NCBI GenBank assembly: GCA_038253325.1
Contig: JBBSHE010000078.1
Location: forward strand, 1-6,579
DNA length: 6,579 nt
DNA from: JBBSHE01 sp038253325
GTDB taxonomy: Bacteria; Actinomycetota; Actinomycetes; Propionibacteriales; Nocardioidaceae
Reading direction: 5' to 3'
Shown: positions 1 to 5,702 of the stretch, piece after piece
Layout: each line of letters starts with the position of its first letter
How positions within the stretch are numbered: position 1 is the first letter of the stretch
Position numbers and translations under genes: made by a program
The notes under the pieces: generated by a model
The model's input: the letters and a program-made list of their open reading frames with translations, nothing else
Told to the model about the DNA's origin: nothing
The model's database searches: none

Positions 1-189
1 CCCGGCGCTCGTGTGCGGCTGCGCGATGAAACCCTCCTCCTCCAACACCGCCATGTCGTTGCGGACCGTTGCCGGGGACACCCGAAGGTCGTGGCGCTCG
101 ACGAGCGCCCTCGACCCGACCGGCTCATTGGTGGCGACGAAGTCCTCGACGATGGCGCGGAGGACGGCATGCTTGCGATCGTCGAGCAT
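1..189 (-). CDS. hrcA: Heat-inducible transcription repressor HrcA, N-terminal part (runs off the left edge)
   Basis: The 63 visible residues start MLDDRKHAVLRAIVEDF and end in AQPHTSAG at the window edge. They form the N-terminal winged helix of HrcA, including the family-typical segments EPVGSRAL, VSPATVRNDM and LEEEGFI. HrcA is the repressor that binds CIRCE operators and shuts off class I heat-shock genes (groES/groEL, dnaK-dnaJ) until heat removes it, with folding of HrcA assisted by GroEL. The ATG start is fixed by a perfect AGGAGGT five bases upstream. A CIRCE element 62 bases before the start implies autoregulation. In actinomycetes dnaJ usually follows hrcA, but it would lie outside this window. 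The C-terminal ligand-like domain is not visible. Identification is firm from N-terminal sequence and operator together. Confidence 0.95.
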   Translation of the reverse strand, partial: MLDDRKHAVLRAIVEDFVATNEPVGSRALVERHDLRVSPATVRNDMAVLEEEGFIAQPHTSAG

Positions 190-194
190 GGCGG

Positions 195-201
195 ACCTCC
201 T
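195..201 (-). promoter_or_regulatory. Shine-Dalgarno of hrcA (AGGAGGT)
   Basis: The minus strand reads AGGAGGT, a full match to the anti-Shine-Dalgarno core, five bases before the hrcA ATG. It decides the start codon. It also sets hrcA apart from the other genes in the window, most of which have no recognisable ribosome binding site. Confidence 0.85.
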
Positions 202-220
202 GAACGGGCTCGGGACTGCG

Positions 221-274
221 CTCCTGCGTACCTCGGCACTCCTGCGCGCCTTGGCACTCCTGCATACGGAGTGC
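221..274. repeat. Three imperfect 18-bp tandem repeats in the hrcA leader, the last overlapping CIRCE
   Basis: The octamer CTCCTGCG/CTCCTGCA begins at 221, 239 and 257, an exact 18-bp period. Units 1 and 2 (221-238 and 239-256) also agree near their ends (CTCGGCA versus CTTGGCA). The longest exact repeat is the 11-mer GGCACTCCTGC at 235-245 and 253-263. Its second copy contains the left arm of the CIRCE operator, so the copy at 235 is in effect an extra CIRCE half-site (GGCACTC). All units lie between CIRCE and the hrcA ribosome binding site, so they would be transcribed as the 5' leader. The repeat is directly visible; any role is inference. Confidence 0.7.
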
Positions 275-277
275 CAA
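251..277. promoter_or_regulatory. CIRCE operator (HrcA binding site)
   Basis: TTGGCACTC (251-259) and GAGTGCCAA (269-277) form a perfect 9-bp inverted repeat with a 9-bp spacer, the exact architecture of CIRCE. The usual consensus is TTAGCACTC-N9-GAGTGCTAA. Each arm here has one change (A to G, and T to C) and the two changes compensate, so the palindrome stays perfect. It lies upstream of hrcA on the minus strand. It also lies upstream of the divergent regulator gene, but about 70 bp from that gene's start, so control of the regulator is less likely. Confidence 0.93.
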
Positions 278-282
278 GCCTA
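277..282 (-). promoter_or_regulatory. Candidate -10 element of the hrcA promoter (TAGGCT)
   Basis: On the minus strand TAGGCT fits the actinobacterial TANNNT -10 pattern and abuts CIRCE, which would put the transcription start inside the operator, as is usual for HrcA-controlled promoters. No good -35 hexamer is seen at 16-18 bp: the 17-bp position reads CATCGT, and a TTGGCA lies 21 bp upstream. The call is therefore tentative. Confidence 0.3.
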
Positions 283-317
283 CCGCTCGGACCAGGAGCA
301 CGATGCCAAACAAGTCT

Positions 318-346
318 TTGCGAAAATTTCTTTGCGGTTGTACGGT
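318..346 (+). promoter_or_regulatory. Promoter of the ArsR-type regulator, leaderless
   Basis: The -35 element TTGCGA (318-323) and the -10 element TACGGT (341-346) are separated by exactly 17 bp. The ATG at 352 starts 6 bases after the -10, where transcription itself should begin, and there is no purine-rich ribosome binding site. This predicts a leaderless mRNA. CTTTGCG occurs twice (316-322 and 330-336, 14-bp period) around the short palindrome GAAAATTTC (322-330). These lie across the -35 and spacer and could be an operator for the regulator itself, which is inference. Confidence 0.55.
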
Positions 347-351
347 GCGGA

Positions 352-1011
352 ATGACCTCGACCCCCGAGACGTCCGACCCCGCCCCGCGGCGGCGCGAGA
401 TCCGCCGGATCGTCCCGCCCGCCACCGCGCTCAAGGCGCTGGCCCATCCGATCCGGATGCGGATGCTCGGGATGCTCCGACTCGACGGCCCGGCGACCGC
501 GACCCAGCTCGCCGAGCGCCTCGACGTGAACTCCGGCGCCACCAGTTACCACCTGCGCCAGCTAGAGAGCCACGGCTTCATCGAGGAGGCGGCAAACCTC
601 GGTAACCGTCGTGACCGCTGGTGGAAGGCGGCGCACGAGGCGACCGGCTGGGACGAGTCACTCGACGACGAGGAGAGCCGCGATGCGGCGGACGCGTTCT
701 CGCAGGCGGTGGTCATCGCGCAGACCGACCTCGTGCAGCACGCAGTGCAGGAGCGGTCGCGCCTTCCCGATGACTGGCGCAGGGCCAGTGGGAGCAGCGA
801 CTACTTCTTGGCCGTCACCGCCTCGCAGGCCGAGGACATCTTGCGCCGCGTGACAACGATCCTGGACGAGGCAAAGCGGACAACTCCGCCGGTCGACCAG
901 GCGCCCCTCGGTACTCGCCAGTGGATGGTCCAGATCCACGCGTTCCCGCGACCCGGCCGCTATCTGGCAACCGACAAGGCTGGTGAGCCAGGTCCGAGGA
1001 GCGCGTCATGA
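352..1011 (+). CDS. ArsR/HTH_20-type winged-helix transcriptional regulator
   Basis: This is a 219-residue protein. After a polar, arginine-rich N-terminus, residues about 24-80 form a winged helix-turn-helix: ALKALAHPIRMRMLGMLR, then TATQLAERLDVNSGATSYHLRQLESHGFIEE. The LAHPIR and SYHLRQLE motifs are typical of ArsR-like regulators. The wing follows at NRRDRWWKA (86-93). The C-terminal half is mostly helical and polar (SQAVVIAQTDLVQHAVQ; TASQAEDILRRVTTILDEAK). The protein has no cysteine, so it lacks thiol metal sensing of the classical ArsR/SmtB kind. Longer members of this group are often encoded beside MFS transporters, as here: the stop overlaps the transporter start by ATGA. The upstream in-frame extension to position 13 is rejected because it runs through hrcA and CIRCE. 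The signal sensed is unknown, and its likely target transporter is broken. Confidence 0.85.
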   Translation: MTSTPETSDPAPRRREIRRIVPPATALKALAHPIRMRMLGMLRLDGPATATQLAERLDVNSGATSYHLRQLESHGFIEEAANLGNRRDRWWKAAHEATGWDESLDDEESRDAADAFSQAVVIAQTDLVQHAVQERSRLPDDWRRASGSSDYFLAVTASQAEDILRRVTTILDEAKRTTPPVDQAPLGTRQWMVQIHAFPRPGRYLATDKAGEPGPRSAS

Positions 1012-1729
1012 GGCCGGGCCCCCGCGCGTTCGGGAGCTGGCTCACCGCCGAGGTGATCTCACTCACCGGCACCCGGCTGTCGATGGTCGCGATCCCCTGG
1101 TTCGTGCTCACGACGACGGGTAGCGCGACCAAGACGGGCATCGTCGGGCTCGCCGAGATGCTGCCGTACGTTGTCGCGAAGGCGGCCGGCGGTCCGCTGA
1201 TCGACCGGATCGGCGCCCGCCGGGTCAGCATCGTCGCAGACGTGGCGAGCACCGCCGTCGTCGGACTCGTCCCGATGCTCCACCACCTTGGCCTGCTTGG
1301 TTTCGGAGCCCTGCTGGGTCTCGTCGGCTTCGCCGGCCTGGCCCGCGGCCCGGGCGACGGCGCCAAGGCGGCCCTGGTGCCTGACATCAGTGAGCATGCC
1401 GCCATGCCGCTCGAACGCCTCACCGGCATCGCCGGGGCCGCCGAGCGACTGGCCGGGACCATCGGGGCGGCCGTCGCCGGGCTCGTCGTCAGCGTGCTGG
1501 GGCGGGGCGCGTCACCTCACTCAACACTGCTTTGTGCTGGGCAACGATCCCGTTCGGTGGGGTGCTCGCTGGTGGCTTGATCGCCGCGGCCGGACTGGCG
1601 CCCGCTCTGCTCGTCGTCGGCGGCGCCTACTTCGCGACAACGATGCTACCCGCGTTGCTGCCGCAGTGGCGCCAGATCAACCGACCGCCCGCTGACACCG
1701 ATATCCGCCGCCCGAACCTGGTCAGCTGA
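1008..1729 (+). pseudogene. MFS transporter remnant with internal deletion and frame change
   Basis: The gene starts at an ATG overlapping the regulator stop (ATGA). Residues 1-165 are the N-terminal part of a major facilitator transporter, with about five hydrophobic segments and the family motif GGPLIDRIGARRV (61-73) in the loop after the second helix. Near 1500-1510 the reading frame becomes meaningless and stops at 1580. The matching C-terminal end continues in another frame from about 1505: GRVTSLNTALCWATIPFGGVLAGG, then two hydrophobic helices and a stop at 1727-1729. Intact relatives have about 400-420 residues, but only about 240 remain across the two frames. So roughly 160-190 residues from the middle are missing, by a deletion whose length is not a multiple of three. 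The product cannot be a working 12-helix carrier. The substrate is unknown; multidrug export is a usual guess for such regulator-linked carriers. Confidence 0.82.
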
Positions 1730-1744
1730 GCGGCGCGTGGCCAG
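1718..1744. terminator. Weak hairpin between convergent genes, possible bidirectional terminator
   Basis: CTGGTCA (1718-1724) can pair with TGGCCAG (1738-1744) through seven pairs including one G-U, and a tiny GC/GC stem lies inside the loop. It occupies the 15-bp space between the ends of the MFS remnant and hemW, which converge. There is no T-tract on either side, so it is only a candidate. Confidence 0.25.
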
Positions 1745-2998
1745 TCACGGCAGTAGCCGGTGCACGACCGCGTCGGCCAACAACCGTCCCTGCAGCGTGA
1801 GCCGGATCCGGGTGCCGGTGCCTGTCGGCTCGACCAGTCCGTCGTCGACCAGTCCGTCGACGGCGGACGCTGGAACGCCGGAATCGAGTGCGCCCATGTC
1901 GAGCCCGGTGGCGAGGCGCGACTCCAGCAGCACGCGTTCGACGCGACGGTCGGCGGCTCCGAGCAACTCGCGTCCGTGCGCAGGTGACGCTCCAGCCTGC
2001 AACCGGTCCGCGTACGCCGTTGGGTGCAGGACGTTCCACCAGCGCACGCCGCCGACGTGCGAGTGCGCGCCCGGGCCAGCCCCCCACCAGTCCGCTCCCG
2101 TCCAGTACAGGACGTTGTGCCGGCACTCGTGCTGCTCGTCGCGTGCCCAGTTCGACAGCTCGTACCAGCGGTAGCCCGACGCCGTCAGCCGCTCGTCGGC
2201 GACCTCGTACTTGTCGGCCAGGTCGTCGTCGACCGGCGCCGGTAGCTCCCCGCGACGGACCCGGCGGCCCAGCGCGGTACCCGGCTCGACGACGAGCGCG
2301 TAGGCGCTGACGTGGTCCGGGGCGAGCCCGATCGCCGAGTCGAGGCTCGTCGACCAGTCCGCGAGCGACTCGCCGGGCGTACCGTAGATCAGGTCGAGGC
2401 TCAGGTTGTCGAAACCGGCGAGCCGGGCAGCATTCACGACGTCAGGCAGCCGGTCGGGATCGTGCGTGCGGTCAAGGGTGGCCAGCACGGAAGGGACCGC
2501 GGACTGCATGCCGAACGAGATGCGGTTGATCCCCAGCATCCGGAGCCGGTCGAGTCTCGTGGCGTCGACGCTGTCGGGGTTGGCCTCGGTCGTCACCTCT
2601 GCGTCGTCGGCGAGGCCGAACTCGGCCCGGATGGTGGCCAGCACCTTGCCGAGCTCGGCAGGCGGAAGCAGCGTCGGCGTACCGCCCCCGAAGAACACCG
2701 TCGAGACCGGCACGTCACCGTCGCCGAGGACACGTCGGGCCAGCCGGATCTCCTCCCGCACCGCGTCTCCCCATTGCTTCGCCTGCCGAGGTGGCAGAGC
2801 TGGCCGGGTTTCCGTTGGGTCGTTCCCGCGGAGCTCCGACGGGACGTACGTGTTGAAGTCGCAATAGCCGCAACGGACCCGGCAGAACGGGACGTGGAGA
2901 TAGAACCCGAACGGAACCTCGCCCCAGCCCGCAACGGCGGCAGCCGGCAGTGACCCGTCGACGGGAGCGGCCTCGCCTACCGGCAACGTGGAGGGCAC
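1745..2998 (-). CDS. hemW: Radical SAM haem chaperone HemW (HemN-like)
   Basis: The protein has 417 residues. The radical-SAM cluster motif CRVRCGYCDF puts the three cluster cysteines at 39, 43 and 46. It is followed by GGGTPT (104-109), TEANPDS (137-143) and ISFGMQS (160-166). HNVLYW (294-299) matches the HNxxYW motif that marks HemW as a haem-binding chaperone and separates it from true coproporphyrinogen dehydrogenase HemN. The HemW C-terminal domain fills the last ~70 residues. By family knowledge it is cytoplasmic and passes haem to respiratory enzymes. Older annotations call it oxygen-independent coproporphyrinogen III oxidase. I chose the GTG at 2998 (MPSTLPVGEAAP) over the TTG one codon earlier, because related actinomycete proteins begin in this way and a TANNNT -10 is correctly placed for it. 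It lies 27 nt after the methyltransferase gene and ends 15 nt from the convergent MFS remnant. Confidence 0.93.
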   Translation of the reverse strand: MPSTLPVGEAAPVDGSLPAAAVAGWGEVPFGFYLHVPFCRVRCGYCDFNTYVPSELRGNDPTETRPALPPRQAKQWGDAVREEIRLARRVLGDGDVPVSTVFFGGGTPTLLPPAELGKVLATIRAEFGLADDAEVTTEANPDSVDATRLDRLRMLGINRISFGMQSAVPSVLATLDRTHDPDRLPDVVNAARLAGFDNLSLDLIYGTPGESLADWSTSLDSAIGLAPDHVSAYALVVEPGTALGRRVRRGELPAPVDDDLADKYEVADERLTASGYRWYELSNWARDEQHECRHNVLYWTGADWWGAGPGAHSHVGGVRWWNVLHPTAYADRLQAGASPAHGRELLGAADRRVERVLLESRLATGLDMGALDSGVPASAVDGLVDDGLVEPTGTGTRIRLTLQGRLLADAVVHRLLP

Positions 2999-3004
2999 CA
3001 ATCG

Positions 3005-3010
3005 AGGGTA
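3005..3010 (-). promoter_or_regulatory. Candidate leaderless -10 element before hemW (TACCCT)
   Basis: The minus strand reads TACCCT followed by six bases and then the GTG at 2998. No Shine-Dalgarno is present. The -35 position is poor (GGGTCT at 17 bp), so this is the weakest of the similar elements in the window. Confidence 0.35.
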
Positions 3011-3015
3011 CCGAC

Positions 3016-3034
3016 CGGGTCCAGCTCAGACCCG
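3016..3034. other. Short inverted repeat over the methyltransferase stop codon
   Basis: CGGGTC (3016-3021) and GACCCG (3029-3034) form a perfect 6-bp stem with a 7-base loop that contains the stop codon of the methyltransferase gene. It sits just upstream of the candidate hemW -10. There is no T-tract. It may be a weak attenuator, an operator or chance. Confidence 0.3.
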
Positions 3035-3811
3035 ATGCAGCTTGAGGAAGACGCTCGGTCCGAAGTCGTACCTCGCCAGGGCCCGCTGGGTGGCCTTCTC
3101 GAGGCCGAGCATGACCTGTCGAGGGAGCAGCCGCTTGAGGCGCCGGCTGCGCAGGTTGGACACGGAAAGCTTGTCGTCGAGGACGAATCCCGCACTACCG
3201 AGCTGCCGGATGACGGTGCCAACGTTGTGGTTGACGAACGGGATGCTCTCGTCGCCGTGTTCGCGATCCGTGAGGATGCTGACCGGCTCCGTCGGCAGCG
3301 CCTCACGCCGGCGGCGGTGCCTGACCCGGTTGACGAAGTGGCCGTAGTTCGCCACCTCGATGATCGCGGTGCCGCCGGGCTCGAGGACGCGGGCGAACTC
3401 CGCGAACTCGGCAGCCGGCTCCGGCAGGTGGTGCATGACGCGCACCATCGTGAGCAGGTCGAGCTGCCCGTCGGCGAACGCCAGGTCGTCGGCCTGCATC
3501 TGGATCTGTTCGACCTCGGTGCCGGCAAGTGCCTGCTTGGCCGCCTGGAGCTGGGTGCGGCTTGGCTCGGCGAGCGTCACCTTGTCGGCGTACTCAGTCA
3601 GCAGCAGGCAGAGCCGACCGAATCCCCCGCCGATGTCGGCAGCGTGACGGAACCGCTCGTTGTCGAGGAGCCGCCGGATCGCGATCTGCTCCGCGACGTT
3701 CTCGTAGTCGCGGTCGTTCCAGTACGCCGTGTAGTCGTACCCACGGTCATACTGGTTGGCCGTGCGCCTCGCCGCCCGCCGTCTTGGCGCGCCCGCGTCC
3801 GGTTCCGTCAC
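3026..3811 (-). CDS. Class I SAM-dependent methyltransferase, substrate unknown
   Basis: The protein has 261 residues. Motif I is ADIGGGFGRL (58-67), the SAM-binding glycine loop after the first strand. An acidic residue ends strand 2 (TLAEPS, 79-84), MQADDLAF (105-112) fits the adenine-contact region, and LDLLTMVRVMHHLPEP with LEPGGTAIIEV are the later Methyltransf_11-like motifs. The N-terminus is arginine-rich and then tyrosine-rich (ANQYDRGYDYTAYWNDRDY, 19-37), and RVRHRRRREAL (162-172) is a strongly basic insertion. These could favour a nucleic-acid or acidic-lipid partner, but that is speculation. The GTG start is supported by a TAGGGT -10 six bases upstream and by the absence of a ribosome binding site. 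The gene lies 31 nt after the acyl-CoA synthetase and 27 nt before hemW, and is not a fixed member of this neighbourhood as far as I know. The fold is certain; the reaction partner is not. Confidence 0.87.
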   Translation of the reverse strand: MTEPDAGAPRRRAARRTANQYDRGYDYTAYWNDRDYENVAEQIAIRRLLDNERFRHAADIGGGFGRLCLLLTEYADKVTLAEPSRTQLQAAKQALAGTEVEQIQMQADDLAFADGQLDLLTMVRVMHHLPEPAAEFAEFARVLEPGGTAIIEVANYGHFVNRVRHRRRREALPTEPVSILTDREHGDESIPFVNHNVGTVIRQLGSAGFVLDDKLSVSNLRSRRLKRLLPRQVMLGLEKATQRALARYDFGPSVFLKLHRV

Positions 3812-3817
3812 GCGTGC

Positions 3818-3846
3818 ACCCTAACAAGGCGGGCACCTCGGTTCAG
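3818..3846 (-). promoter_or_regulatory. Candidate leaderless promoter of the methyltransferase gene
   Basis: On the minus strand, CTGAAC (3846-3841, overlapping the stop codon of the acyl-CoA synthetase) and TAGGGT (3823-3818) are 17 bp apart. The GTG start at 3811 follows the -10 after six bases. No Shine-Dalgarno is present. The -10 and its spacing are convincing; the -35 matches only half of TTGACA. Confidence 0.45.
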
Positions 3847-5666
3847 GTGTAGAGCGCGTCCAGGTCGGACCTGAAGTTGTCCTCGACGACCCTTCGCTTC
3901 ACCTTGAGACTCGGCGTCACCTCGCCTTCGTCGATCGAGAGGTCCCGCGGCAAGATCACGAACCGCTTGACCGTCTCCCACCGGTTCAGCCGGGAGTTCA
4001 GCTCGTCCACGTAGCGCTGAACCATCTCCCGCGCCGGGTCTGACGCCACGACCTCTGCGTACGTCCTGCCGCCGAGACCGTTCGCGCTAGCCCATTCCTC
4101 GATCGCCTCCGGGTCCAGGGTGATCAGGGCGGAGACGAAGTTGCGCGAGCTGCCGTGGACCACGATCTGGCTGACGTACGGGCAGACGGCCTTGAATTGA
4201 CCCTCGACCGCGGCCGGGGAGACGTACTTGCCGCCTGACGTCTTGAACAGGTCCTTCTTGCGGTCCGTGATCCGCAGGAAGCCCTCGGCGTCCACCTCGC
4301 CGATGTCGCCGGTGCGGAACCAGCCGTCGCAGAGCGCCTCCGAGGTCGCCTCGTCGAGCCGGTGGTAGCCACGCATGACGCCCGGCCCCTTCAACAGGAT
4401 CTCGCCGTCCGAGGCGATCTCGACCTCGCTTCCGTCGAGCGGGATCCCGACCGTCCCGAACTTGTACCTGTTCGGGCGGTTGATGAAGGTCCCCGCACTC
4501 GTCTCGGTCAGGCCGTACCCCTCGAGGATCAGCAGCCCCGCGGCGTGGAACCACCGCGCGATGTCCTCACTGAGCGCCGCGGAACCGGAGACCATGAAAC
4601 GGAGCCGGCCACCGAACCGCTCCCGGATCTTCGTCATCACGAGCCGGTCGGCGAGTCTGCGCTGCAGAGCCAGGAAGGCCGGAACCGGCTTACCGCCCAG
4701 CGTCAGCTCATCGGCGGCCAGGGCGACCTTGAACGCCCAGCCGAAGATCTTCTCCTTCACGCCGCCCTCGTTCGCCTGCATCGTGACGATGCGTGCGTGT
4801 GCCTTCTCGAAGATCCGAGGGGCCGTGCCCATGAACGTCGGTCCCACGACCGCGAGATTGTCGATGATCTTGTCGACCCGCCCGTCGACCGCGGTCTCGA
4901 AACCGACGGCCAGCTGAGCCGTCAGCAGCACCTTGCCGAACGAGTGGGCGAGCGGCAGCCACAGGTACTGGAGGTCGTCGTGGTCCAGGATCTCCAACGC
5001 CTGCACAGCCGTGCCCTCGTACGTCCAGGCGGAGTGCGGGATCAGGACGCCCTTCGGTCGTCCCGTCGTACCCGACGTGTAGATCAAGGTGGCCAGGTCA
5101 TCGGGCTTCGAACCGGCTATCCGCTCGTCGACGACAGCCGGATGCGCGGACAACAGGTCCGCGCCGGCATTCTCGAACTCGTCGAGTCCGACCACCCAGT
5201 CACCGTCCGGTGTTCCCTCGAACGTGACGACCTTCTCGACGGCTGGCAGCTTCGCCCGCTGACGGCGGAGCTTCGCTACCTGCGTATCGTCCTCGGCGAA
5301 GACGACGCGGGACCCCGAGTCGCTGAGGATGTACGCGACGTCGTCGGCGACCGACGACGGGTACACCGTCGTCGTCGCGGCACCGGCGCACATGATCGCC
5401 AGGTCAGCCAGGATCCACTCGTACCGCGTGCTGGCCGCGATGGCGACCCGCTGCTGCGGTTCGACTCCGAGCGAGATCAGTCCGGCGGCGAGCTTCTGCA
5501 CTCGCCCCGCGGTCTCCGCCCAGGTGACCGACTGCCAGCTGCCGTCCGGGCCGGGGAAGCGGTACGCCGGCCGGTCGGGCGACTCCTCAACCCGGTCCGA
5601 GAACATCCGCCCGACGCTAGGCGCCCTATTGTCGATCGGCGACGGTGCCCGGAAGGTGTCAACCAT
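3843..5666 (-). CDS. Long-chain acyl-CoA synthetase, FadD15-like (AMP-binding enzyme)
   Basis: This 607-residue enzyme activates long-chain fatty acids with ATP to acyl-adenylates and then to acyl-CoA, in the cytoplasm or at the membrane. Adenylate-forming motifs appear in order: phosphate loop YTSGTTGRPKG (196-206), WLPLAHSFGK (236-245), YGLTETS (384-390), GWFRTGDIG (448-456), the hinge ITDRKKDLFKTSGGKYVSP (466-484) and the C-terminal TPSLKVKR, in which Lys588 should be the catalytic lysine. Length and the ~70-residue segment around VKEKIFGWAFKVAL match the long-chain (AMP-binding, FAA1/FadD15) class rather than acetyl-CoA synthetase. The start MVDTFRAPSP at 5666 was chosen because homology begins soon after it (SVGRMFSDRVEESPDRPAY) and a TAGCGT -10 lies just upstream. 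The open frame extends to 6047, but that part overlaps the MOSC gene and has no family sequence. All key residues are intact. Chain length preference cannot be read from sequence. Confidence 0.93.
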   Translation of the reverse strand: MVDTFRAPSPIDNRAPSVGRMFSDRVEESPDRPAYRFPGPDGSWQSVTWAETAGRVQKLAAGLISLGVEPQQRVAIAASTRYEWILADLAIMCAGAATTTVYPSSVADDVAYILSDSGSRVVFAEDDTQVAKLRRQRAKLPAVEKVVTFEGTPDGDWVVGLDEFENAGADLLSAHPAVVDERIAGSKPDDLATLIYTSGTTGRPKGVLIPHSAWTYEGTAVQALEILDHDDLQYLWLPLAHSFGKVLLTAQLAVGFETAVDGRVDKIIDNLAVVGPTFMGTAPRIFEKAHARIVTMQANEGGVKEKIFGWAFKVALAADELTLGGKPVPAFLALQRRLADRLVMTKIRERFGGRLRFMVSGSAALSEDIARWFHAAGLLILEGYGLTETSAGTFINRPNRYKFGTVGIPLDGSEVEIASDGEILLKGPGVMRGYHRLDEATSEALCDGWFRTGDIGEVDAEGFLRITDRKKDLFKTSGGKYVSPAAVEGQFKAVCPYVSQIVVHGSSRNFVSALITLDPEAIEEWASANGLGGRTYAEVVASDPAREMVQRYVDELNSRLNRWETVKRFVILPRDLSIDEGEVTPSLKVKRRVVEDNFRSDLDALYT

Positions 5667-5673
5667 GCAGGGG

Positions 5674-5702
5674 ACGCTAGAGCAGTTCGCGTCCGGAGTC
5701 AC
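5674..5702 (-). promoter_or_regulatory. Candidate leaderless promoter of the acyl-CoA synthetase gene
   Basis: On the minus strand, GTGACT (5702-5697, four of six matches to TTGACA) and TAGCGT (5679-5674) are 17 bp apart. The ATG at 5666 begins seven bases after the -10. No ribosome binding site is seen. The -35 overlaps the stop codon of the MOSC gene, the same arrangement as at the methyltransferase gene. Confidence 0.5.

Noticed and set aside
221..277. CRISPR-like array
   Set aside because: The repeats are imperfect, directly adjacent without spacers, and part of them is the CIRCE operator. No cas gene is present.
13..351. In-frame upstream extension of the ArsR-type regulator (total 332 codons)
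   Set aside because: It runs antisense through hrcA and across CIRCE and the promoter, and has no regulator-like sequence. The domain protein starts naturally at 352.
1532..1729. Separate small membrane protein starting at a TTG
   Set aside because: Its sequence is the last two helices of an MFS transporter and continues upstream without a start signal, so it is the displaced C-terminal end of the broken gene.
2312..2953. 213-codon open frame on the plus strand
   Set aside because: It is an antisense shadow of hemW with no recognisable domain, while hemW carries all its family motifs.
3035..3874. 279-codon open frame on the plus strand
   Set aside because: It is an antisense shadow of the methyltransferase gene, which has clear SAM motifs and a placed promoter.
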